This document shows positions 22,001 through 29,740 of a stretch of DNA of 64,000 bases, piece by piece (position 1 is the stretch's first letter; each line of letters begins with the position of its first letter). The position numbers and the translations under genes were made by a program. The stretch lies in NCBI GenBank assembly GCA_021399435.1, contig JAJTUP010000011.1, forward strand, positions 372,001 to 436,000, given 5' to 3'. The DNA comes from Diaporthe sp. PMI_573 (Eukaryota > Ascomycota > Sordariomycetes > Diaporthales > Diaporthaceae). A model generated the notes under the pieces. The model was given only the letters and a program-made list of their open reading frames with translations, made no database searches and had not been told where the DNA came from.

Positions 22001-22600
22001 GAGGCCCCCACCCCCCTTATGACGTCCAAGTGCACCGCAAGCGGCATTGCGGAACCCAGTGGTGCACCCAAACCGATGCATTTTCGGCGCTAGATCACAA
22101 AGGAATAGAAGGATCGGACCCTTCTTCGCTTGCGCTGACAACGTGTCATTTGCAAATATCTCATCATACTGTTGCAGATGCCGGTGGGGTGCAAGTGACG
22201 GCATTAGGGTCGCGGACTTTTAAACCCCGTGCTCGTCAGTTTGTCCAGGGAATGAATCATCTTTGCCTTGTTTGATGTGACAAGGTGGGTGTTGTGTCAG
22301 ACTTGGGAGGGATACTGCAACAATCGTCATCGTGCTGGTCTACGCAGCGGGATCGAGATGCCCGGCCCTGCCCGGGGAGATTACTCGCTCAAAAGAGAAA
22401 TTCCCGTTCGTGTGGGACCTTCGAAACCCGGCTCGCTCGCACTCAGGTGGGAAAGGGCCCCCGTCCACGCGCCCCTCTCCCGAGCGACTTTTCATCGACA
22501 TGCTGCAGGCTAATCGGTGGACGGCCAGACGGCGCTGCCTCGTCGAAATTTGCTGCCTGATGATTTGCCAGAGTCAATGCTGAAGCCTCCGAGGATGTTG
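19076..22600. other. Distal part of the 6-kb gene-free region upstream of frq
   Basis: No ORF with family features is present. The 3' end of the PGM gene occupies the beginning. Visible elements: a GTGTC/GTGGC repeat (about 19328-19362), C and G homopolymer runs (19660-19667, 20218-20224), and a GCCT tandem (20847-20868). The longer overlapping ORFs at 20665-21595 occur on both strands at once and have no recognisable domain. Confidence 0.5.
21411..21433. promoter_or_regulatory. CGAT/GATC cluster far upstream of frq
   Basis: Within 23 bp there are three CGAT on the plus strand and further copies on the minus strand, including the palindrome CGATCGATC. White-collar complex sites in Neurospora are built from paired GATC/CGAT half-sites. 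It lies 3.7 kb upstream of the frq ATG, so any role is speculative. Confidence 0.25.
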
Positions 22601-22666
22601 TTTGTTGTGAGATGGTGTGCGCGTGCGTGCTGCATGTGCGGCGTCGAGAGATTGCGGACGGTGACG

Positions 22667-22704
22667 CGATCTCAGGCGGTGGTTTCGATCGCATCTTATC
22701 GCAA
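22667..22704 (+). promoter_or_regulatory. Candidate distal light/clock-response element of frq
   Basis: CGATCTCA at 22667 is followed 19 bp later by CGATCGCATC and then TTATCGC. This gives a group of GATC/CGAT half-sites about 2.45 kb upstream of the frq ATG. In Neurospora the distal element (Clock box) bound by the White Collar complex consists of imperfect CGAT-type repeats at a broadly comparable distance. Match by eye only. Confidence 0.3.
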
Positions 22705-23588
22705 GCGGAGCGGGAGCCACAGGCGTCAAAGTGCAGGCTCAGAATCAGCAGCTCGGGGGCAGGCTAGGTCGACGTCGTGTGTCGAGTGTGTTACCTTTGG
22801 GCACAAGACAATGTTAGCGAGACCGACTACGGTGGAACGAGCAAGGCTGGGCGGGCGGGCATCTTCACCGAGATTGGCGACAGCGGTTCTGAACAGACAG
22901 GCGGACCAGTCAGTCAGTAGCCAGTCACTGTGCGTGTGTCATGGTCGGCCAGGTTGTGTGGGTTGTGCGGGCTGGCATTGAGCGTTGAATGGTTGGCGTG
23001 GATGGAAACATTTCTGGCGGCGTCGATGACGGGCAAAATTGCGATCGGGAAGGGCAGGAGGGATGGCGGCTTGTTTCTTTTGAATGACAGAGGCCCATAC
23101 AAACTAGCTGCCGTGGTAGCTGGGGTCGCTGGCTACCAAGGTATGACGTCACAATCAGATCATCAGCGAAGGGGCAGCATACGGGTGAGCCCACTCACTC
23201 AGCCCGGCAACACCTGTGCTGCACTGCACTGCATCGGCGACTGTCAGCAATTCGTATCTGCCCGTCGGTATGCCATGGCCCATGGTACATATGTAGGGCT
23301 GAGGGCAGTACTGAAGGAGGGAGGACAGAGACTACCTCGGTACCTAGGTGTTGTACACTAGCAAACCAGGTATGAATCCAAATGCACAGTAGGGGTCCAG
23401 GCACTTGGCCCGGGACGGCAAGGGGTCACATCATGTCGGGCGGAATGAGCCAATGAGGGGAGCTCAAGTTGTAAGGGGTCCACGCTGCTACCACCCCGGG
23501 TGTGGGGCTCATACGCGCGTGCTGGCGTCCACGGCACGGCATGTTCATTTGGGCAAGGGGGCTGAAGGGCAGAAGGGCAGACAGAAGG

Positions 23589-23619
23589 GGTGCCCAGGTG
23601 CCCAGGTGCCCAGGTGCCC
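23589..23619 (+). repeat. GGTGCCCA octamer tandem repeat
   Basis: Almost four perfect copies of GGTGCCCA lie head to tail about 1.5 kb upstream of the frq ATG and immediately 5' of the CGAT cluster at 23632. Confidence 0.85.
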
Positions 23620-23631
23620 TCGCCGTGTGTG

Positions 23632-23649
23632 CGATGATGGCCGATCGCT
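23632..23649 (+). promoter_or_regulatory. Candidate proximal light-response element of frq
   Basis: CGATGATGGCCGATCGCT contains two CGAT half-sites in direct orientation, a third overlapping on the other strand, and a GATCGC. It is 1.47 kb upstream of the ATG, about where the transcription start and proximal light-response element lie relative to the Neurospora frq ATG. The similarity is by eye and the transcription start here is unknown. Confidence 0.33.
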
Positions 23650-23699
23650 GAGAACCCCTGCAGACCGTTCCTATCGGCTGCCACAGCTTGGGATCTGAG

Positions 23700-25122
23700 C
23701 ATCTGAAGCTTTTCCACACGCAACAAAATCGGATCGAGGCCGTCCTCAATACGGTGTCACCGGTGTCAGTGGTTCTCTCTACTGTGTACCCAGTGGTACC
23801 TTCTGCCCAGATCATTCCAGAACAGCCGCCGAACTGCTGATGCTGAAGCTGACGCTGCTGCTGGTGCTGGTGCTACTGTGCTGCTCGCAGTCTCGGCTTA
23901 CCCACCGTTGAGGCAGAACCCGCGCACACACACCCACACAACCGCACACACCCACACAACCGCACACACCCTACCCTGCTTGTACCTTGTACACCTGCCC
24001 TCCTCCTCTTTGCCCTCCGCCACTTGCAAATCGCAGCGCACCACGTTGTACACAGTACCCCCTCCTGTCGATACCAAGGTAGCACACACCCCGAATCTCG
24101 ATTCTCATCGTGATTGCTCTCCCGGGTTGCCTGTGCCGTGTCCTACACGTCCGACCGACAAAACACTCCTCCTGCCCTCCCAGCTTTTTGCTCAAAGGCT
24201 GTGCGAGAGAGACACTCGTCCTTTCAGTCTGTATACCACTTTCTGGTTCATTGCTTGGAATCAACTATCCCCCTCGGCATCAACAGGGCCACGACCTGTT
24301 CACCAACATACCGACTTACCAACCTACCAACCAATTGCCTACGAGAGCCTGCAACCCCGCCCCCTTCATCTCATCCAACCAGCAAGGTATGGACAGGTTC
24401 TTCTCCCACCCTCTTGCGTCATAACACCCTTCCCCAGCCCGCACGTTTGGGATCGCCAGGGCCCTCAAGACTCCAGCCCGACCTTCTCACATGGTTTCTT
24501 TGTGGGGTCTTGCTGCCCTCCCCTGCGGTCCAATTTATCCCACCCCTCGCTCGTACGGCCTGGCGTGACGTAGCTGACGTCGGGTCCGCGAAGTTGATGA
24601 TAGTTTCAAAAACGTCCTCGCTGCCCTTCCCGTCCTCTCCCTCCCGCCACCCACCCCACTGGCTCTTCACAGTGGTACCTACGTCCCCACGCCGCCCTGA
24701 CTGAGCATCAAATTGTTCGTGAGTCCCTGATTCAGCAAAATATGGGGTGCACTAGTCTTTTCCGCTTGCATGAGTGCCTTGCACCGCACTCTTGCTTGCT
24801 TGCTTGCCAAGGCTCGCCTGTCGATCTGGCATGCCACAGGACTTGACGTTTTCTCGCACACAAGAACCCTACATATCTCTCTGTCTTGTTTCTGAGGCGA
24901 TATCATGAGGGCATTGCGAACAACCGACCATCTCTGCCTGTGTGCAGCCGCTGATAATAGTCTAGGCTGCTTTCCGAGTCCCCGTCGATACATTTCTTGA
25001 GCAGCAGGTCTTGTTAGCACCCGCTCAACCAGAGCCTCATCCACGCCTGTTGCGGCATGCCCTCGACGCCATGCTGCATTGCTCCTACCTGAATCACAAG
25101 AATCGGCATAGCACCTGACACG
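23700..25122 (+). promoter_or_regulatory. Probable long 5' leader of frq with several upstream ORFs
   Basis: This 1.4-kb stretch before the frq ATG is C/T/A-rich, like a leader. It contains CA-rich repeats (about 23929-23969) and several short ATG-initiated ORFs: 24389-24424 (11 codons), 24491-24568 (25), 24597-24704 (35) and 24742-24846 (34). Donor-like sites (GTATGG at 24387, GTGAGT at 24720) and acceptor-like sites (GATTCAG near 24735, GGCATAG near 25111) suggest leader introns. Neurospora frq is known to have a leader of about 1.5 kb with upstream ORFs and temperature-regulated splicing. The extent given is an estimate. Confidence 0.5.
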
Positions 25123-28080
25123 ATGGCCGGCAGCGAGTCGAATACTAAAAGGCCACAACTGCGGCACATATTGAGTGACCGCGGGCACCCAATGCCACGG
25201 AGGGCTTCACCAGAAGAATCCATCACCCTACAACACCACCGCCTCGCCAGAGATGGCTCCATGATGCCTGAGACAGGAAGTAATGCCGTCTCGGGAAGCT
25301 CACCTAGGAGGAACTCTTCAGGCGAGAGCCATGTCACAGGTCAGAGCGATCCTAAACGATGGTTTGATCTTTCCAACAAAAACGCCCCTGCGGCATTTGA
25401 CCATGCGACGATGGACGGTACGTACTTTTCTCTCGTTGTAGCCAAAGCACCGAATCCAGCTAACTGTTGGGCCCCAGTCGACCCTCCCTTTTATCAGAAA
25501 CAGTCCGATTCATCCAACGAGGAAATGATGCCGCCAGCTCGTGAAAGCGCGTATCAGCACGTCCCGACAGGGCCCCGATCTCAAAACCTCAGCAGGCCAA
25601 CGGTGGCGCAGAGTAGCAGTGCTGAAGATTACAGGAGTGTGATCGATGACCTTACGATCGAGAACAAACGGCTCAAAGAGGAGTTGAGGAGATACAGGCA
25701 ATTCGGACCAGAGCTCCTCCGCAAAGACCGGCTGTTCGAAATCAAAGTGCATGGCCTAGCAGGGAGCAAGAAGAGAGAGCTTGAGTCGACGTTGCGCGAC
25801 TTTGCTGCGAGTTTGGAAGGTTCTCCGGCGACGTCTGTACAGCGAGGCACGAAGAATTCGAAGCACACCAATCGGCTCCAGGGATCGAGCTCTAATTCCA
25901 AGCATGCTTCGTCGTCATCATCACACTCGCGGCCCGTCGATTCTGCCTACGCGTCCATGTCGACAGGACGGAGTTCAAATGGCCCGAATGCCAACTCCAT
26001 GTCTCAACGACCGTCGCTCGGCCGGACAAAGTCATCCACTGATCACAAAGTGGAGACCTATCTTGAAGATATTCCGGAAGGATTATTTCCACGGCCAGTC
26101 GCCATGACAGACAAGGAGAAAAAGAAATTGGTCGTGCGTAGGCTCGAACAGCTATTTACGGGCAGGATGCCCGGAAGGCACAGGTTTTCCCGCAACAAGA
26201 CCTTGTTGTCGGTTCCCGAGCCAAGTATCGCTCCCGTGCCCCACCAAGAGGGTGAAGCGTGCAGGGAAGCTCGCATAGAACATGAGAAGATGACGTCGAC
26301 AGAAAATCTATCCGCGTCAAATTCCAACGGCGAGAACGAGACAGGAGGGGATCGCACGGGCAGTGGAAGTGGTAGCAACGAACACAGTGGCCAATATGCC
26401 TCACCGCAGACGGGCGAGCTTGCGGAGCAGAGGGCCACGAGACCACGAGACTTGGATCCTGATCGAGTTCAGGTACCGTCGGAGAACATGCAATACATCC
26501 GGCACTTGGGTGTAACAGCTCCGAAAGACCTCGAGGAGACCAGATTCAGGCCGCAGGATGTGTCTATTGATGCAGACGGTTGGATCCATCTAAACCTCTT
26601 GTGCAACCTGGCGCAGCTGCACATCCTCAACGTGACCCCTAGTTACATCCGGTCGGCCATCAGCGAGAAGTCGGCCAAATTCCAGCTTTCGCGGGACGGC
26701 CGAAAGATCCGTTGGCGCGGTGGAGTTGAAGGCACCAAGTTCACCAGTGACAGCAGTGGAAACAGTTCACAGAGAAGCCCCGAGACGGACAGCACTGATG
26801 GCTCAAATGAACATGGTCAGCGGAAGAGAAAGAGGAAAGGCGAGCACGCCTCAGACCCATCAACCCAGAGTCAAAGTCAGACGAAGCTGGTGCCCCAGGA
26901 CTCCGTGCCGTCAGAAGGCTTCCATTACAAGCCATTGTTCCTGCACAATCGCTCCTCGTCTGCGGAAACGTCCATGGACGAGACGGGCTCACAGGCATCC
27001 TTCGGGGCTAATGGAAACAGCAACATGAACTCTCGGTCGACGGGCGCCGTGAGTGGATCCGGATCGTCGCCCAGGAAGAAGCGACGCAATGACGGCGCCA
27101 TCATCTACTACAACGGCGCGCCATTCTGCACCGATCTCTCGGGCGACCCAGGAGATGTTTCTCCCGCCACATACTTGGCGTCCTCGAGCCAAGACCATGC
27201 CTCCAAGAACACTGGGGCTGAGTCCCCTGGTCTGAACCGCACCTTGTCTGGCTCATCTCTCCCGTTGCGACCACTTGTCGACGGCCCCGAGCAAACAGAT
27301 GTCGATATGGATCAGGAGCCCGAGCTTATTACTGACGACGGGGAGCTGTCAGAGAGCGAGGCCGGGTTCGAGTTTCCCTGGTGCGAAAACCCCGAGACAC
27401 CCCAGCTGAAGCCGCTCGAACCACAGCTGGAGCCATGTGGGCTTGGTGGTGTGACTCCAGAAGATCGTTTTGCCATACTCGTCGTGACCCAACAGCCGAT
27501 TCATAGTTCGGGGCGGGCTCAGCGTCACCTGGTCCATCTTGGGTCAAACGAGACAGCCGAGTCGATTTCAAACAGGATCGCGTCTCTGGCCAACGCTTCA
27601 GCACAAGCGTCACGCCGACGTCCCAACCAGCTGTCTCAAATCCCGGTGCAGGTTGTCGCTCAGCGGTACAAGGGTCTGAAGCCTTTGCCTCTACCTCCAC
27701 CCGCGATGTTTTACCCACCATTCACCGAAACCACTGAATCAGAAGACTCGGGCTTCGAAGATGGTTCTGCCGACGAGGAGGACTACTCAGATGTGGACAT
27801 GGGTGGATTCGAGGCCCTTTCTCAACGAGCAAACCCAAAACAGTCCGACCAGGACTTCCTCACGAGAAGGGCCCCCGGCTCCAACGATGACGAGGTTCGC
27901 AGTATGGGAGCCAAGACTGCTCCCAAGGCATCGTTCGCTCCCGGAGCCCGCAAGATGTCTCACGGCTCTAGCCGGCGCGGCCGAAGCCTGATCCAAGGCA
28001 TGGATGTGCATCCGGATAGTTCCGGCGCCACAGCAGGAGGGGAAGGGAGTGGCTACAGTAGTAGCGAGGAGGATAACTAG
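25123..28080 (+). CDS. frq: FREQUENCY circadian clock protein
   Basis: Exons 25123-25417 and 25478-28080; 965 aa when the 60-nt intron (GTACGT, branch CTAAC, CCCCAG) is removed, 985 aa if it is kept, because it has no stop and preserves frame. FRQ is the scaffold and negative element of the fungal clock: with FRH and casein kinase 1 it inhibits the White Collar complex. Landmarks in order: RGHPMPRRASPEESITL; the internal Met97 matching the short-FRQ start; DPPFYQKQSDSSNEE; a coiled coil (about 147-185, DLTIENKRLKEELRRY); the first CK1-binding segment (about 288-330, KVETYLEDIPEGLFP, KKKLVVRRLEQLF); the second (PSENMQYIRHLG, about 430); GWIHLNLLCNLAQLHILNVT; a Ser/Thr-rich PEST-like stretch (about 517-540); a basic NLS (RKRKRKGEH); and the FRH-contact region (NGAPFCTDLSGDPGD, about 640-660). 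The C-terminus is acidic. All regions are intact, so it is very likely functional. Confidence 0.97.
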   Translation: MAGSESNTKRPQLRHILSDRGHPMPRRASPEESITLQHHRLARDGSMMPETGSNAVSGSSPRRNSSGESHVTGQSDPKRWFDLSNKNAPAAFDHATMDGTYFSLVVAKAPNPANCWAPVDPPFYQKQSDSSNEEMMPPARESAYQHVPTGPRSQNLSRPTVAQSSSAEDYRSVIDDLTIENKRLKEELRRYRQFGPELLRKDRLFEIKVHGLAGSKKRELESTLRDFAASLEGSPATSVQRGTKNSKHTNRLQGSSSNSKHASSSSSHSRPVDSAYASMSTGRSSNGPNANSMSQRPSLGRTKSSTDHKVETYLEDIPEGLFPRPVAMTDKEKKKLVVRRLEQLFTGRMPGRHRFSRNKTLLSVPEPSIAPVPHQEGEACREARIEHEKMTSTENLSASNSNGENETGGDRTGSGSGSNEHSGQYASPQTGELAEQRATRPRDLDPDRVQVPSENMQYIRHLGVTAPKDLEETRFRPQDVSIDADGWIHLNLLCNLAQLHILNVTPSYIRSAISEKSAKFQLSRDGRKIRWRGGVEGTKFTSDSSGNSSQRSPETDSTDGSNEHGQRKRKRKGEHASDPSTQSQSQTKLVPQDSVPSEGFHYKPLFLHNRSSSAETSMDETGSQASFGANGNSNMNSRSTGAVSGSGSSPRKKRRNDGAIIYYNGAPFCTDLSGDPGDVSPATYLASSSQDHASKNTGAESPGLNRTLSGSSLPLRPLVDGPEQTDVDMDQEPELITDDGELSESEAGFEFPWCENPETPQLKPLEPQLEPCGLGGVTPEDRFAILVVTQQPIHSSGRAQRHLVHLGSNETAESISNRIASLANASAQASRRRPNQLSQIPVQVVAQRYKGLKPLPLPPPAMFYPPFTETTESEDSGFEDGSADEEDYSDVDMGGFEALSQRANPKQSDQDFLTRRAPGSNDDEVRSMGAKTAPKASFAPGARKMSHGSSRRGRSLIQGMDVHPDSSGATAGGEGSGYSSSEEDN

Positions 28081-28782
28081 ACTCTTCTTGATGGCTCGGG
28101 TGGTTGTACTTGTACTGTACACGTGGGGATGACGGGACGTATGGGGACTGACATGTGGCATTGTCACGGGCGTTTGGATTGCATTATTTTAAAGTATGGG
28201 CTTTGATCTCAGGGCATGATACCAATTTCTAGCGGCCGCTGTGAACAGTTCGTCAGCGAGATTTATCCTCAGTCATACATGTATGGCATCAAGCCTAGCG
28301 TTGCGGAAAATATTATCTGGTTATAAAGCTGAGCCGAAGACATTTGCACCCATGTCCGGGCGAGGTCTCACTTGAAGCGTTACCATATTTACCTTGCACC
28401 ACCGTCCTCTTTTACGAGCCAACTACAAAAACTCACGGCTTTATGTCAGCCGGCAGTCCTGGGTGGCGGACTGTTTCACTCGTGCTCGTAGTCGGACGTT
28501 GTCTCGGTTAGGGACCGCGGTGGAAGGCAAATCAAATGCGGCTTCACGCGGACCCCAGGCGCCAAAGATCAACCCCGTTATATGCATACAGTCTGGATGC
28601 AGAGATCACCCCATCGAAGCTAAGCTGCCCCACCATGGAGCTGCCCTGGCAGCACAGGTTCATCATAGGTAGTTGAGAGAGAGAGAGAGAGAGAGAGAGC
28701 TCTTGGGCAAACCGACGTCTTTCGCCGCATACAGGTCGGACCTCTCCCCCTCTCGCCAACAGACTCAGCACAAGCCGCCGAC
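28081..28782. other. frq 3' region and prefoldin 3 promoter; possible antisense promoter
   Basis: The 0.7-kb spacer between frq and the next gene on the same strand should contain the frq 3' untranslated region and the promoter of the prefoldin gene. In Neurospora the antisense transcript qrf starts downstream of frq and is light-induced; a GATCACCCCATCGA element near 28605-28618 could be compared with that promoter. No coding ORF is supportable. Confidence 0.4.
28675..28699 (+). repeat. (GA)n microsatellite before the prefoldin gene
   Basis: A pure GA run of 25 bases ends 83 bp before the prefoldin ATG. Such purine tracts are common in nucleosome-poor core promoters, but a function here is inference. 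Confidence 0.9.
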
Positions 28783-29740
28783 ATGGCAGACAAGGGGAAA
28801 GCGGCTGCTCTGGGGTAAGCAACCCCGACCCTCATACAGAACAGAAGACATTTCTCGCGTGCAGGCCACTGACGGGGAGTGTTTGGCCGCAGGAGCAAGG
28901 ACAACCCCACCAACCCCCGAGGCATACCCTATGCGCCGTTCGTCGACAAGGTCGAGGACTATGTGACCTCGCGCGCCGACACCGAGCCCACACTGCGCAA
29001 GTTCCAGGAGATGATCGCGTGAGTCGCTGCACACGAGGGACCCGGGCTGCTGCAAGGATCCTGCCGTCACCGGCGGCAACAGCAGCCGAGAGGCGCGAGC
29101 GATAGACAGCGCCAGGCGAGGGCCGTGGGTTGACTTGCGACAATCAAACACAGGAAATATCAGTACATGGAATCAAACATGCAACGGAAAGCCGCTGGCC
29201 TTCAGGACAAGATACCAGACATCCAAAAGACGCTGGAGACGGTCCAGTTCCTGAAGACGAGGACAGTATGTCACCAGGCCTGGCCGGCGCCCTTGCCCGT
29301 GCTTTAGGTTCTCCATGAAGGGGGAGGGCCGGCTGACAGGAGCACCAGGACGAGACGGACCCGATCGAGACCACCTTCGAGCTCAACGACACGTTGTTCG
29401 CCAAGGCCGAGGTGCCGCCCACCGACGAGGTGTACATCTGGCTCGGCGCAAACGTCATGCTGGCGTACCCGACGGACGAGGCGGAGGCGCTGCTGGTCGA
29501 GAGGCTGGGCAAGGCCAAGAAGAGTCTTGAGGACTGCGAGGAGGACGCTGAGTTCCTGAGGGAACAGATCACGGTGAGTAGACCTTGCCCTGCGTTTGGG
29601 ATCGTCCCGCACTCACACCATCCCGCTAGACCATGGAGGTCGCAACAGCGAGAGTGTACAATTGGGATGTCGTGCAGAAGCGCAAGGAGAAGGGCGAGGA
29701 GGAGAGCAAAGAAAAGGACGACAAGGCCGGTGGTGGGTGA
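28783..29740 (+). CDS. PAC10: Prefoldin subunit 3 (Pac10/VBP1 type)
   Basis: Five exons: 28783-28814, 28893-29018, 29154-29265, 29349-29573 and 29630-29740; 201 aa. An alternative acceptor 9 nt upstream (exon 4 from 29340) adds three residues in frame. Prefoldin is the heterohexameric co-chaperone that hands nascent actin and tubulin to the CCT chaperonin; subunit 3 is one of its two alpha-type subunits. Visible: NPRGIPYAPFVDKVEDYV at the N-terminus, a long coiled coil (KYQYMESNMQRKAAGLQDKI), the central beta-hairpin region (ETTFELNDTLFAKAEV, VYIWLGANVMLAYP), and the C-terminal coiled coil (LREQITTMEVATARVYNWDV) with a charged tail. Length agrees with the family (about 200 aa). High exon number for so short a gene is notable. 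It follows frq on the same strand. Confidence 0.93.

Noticed and set aside
23878..24573. 231-codon ORF in the frq leader
   Set aside because: Thr/His/Pro-rich low complexity translated from CA repeats; fits leader sequence better than a protein.
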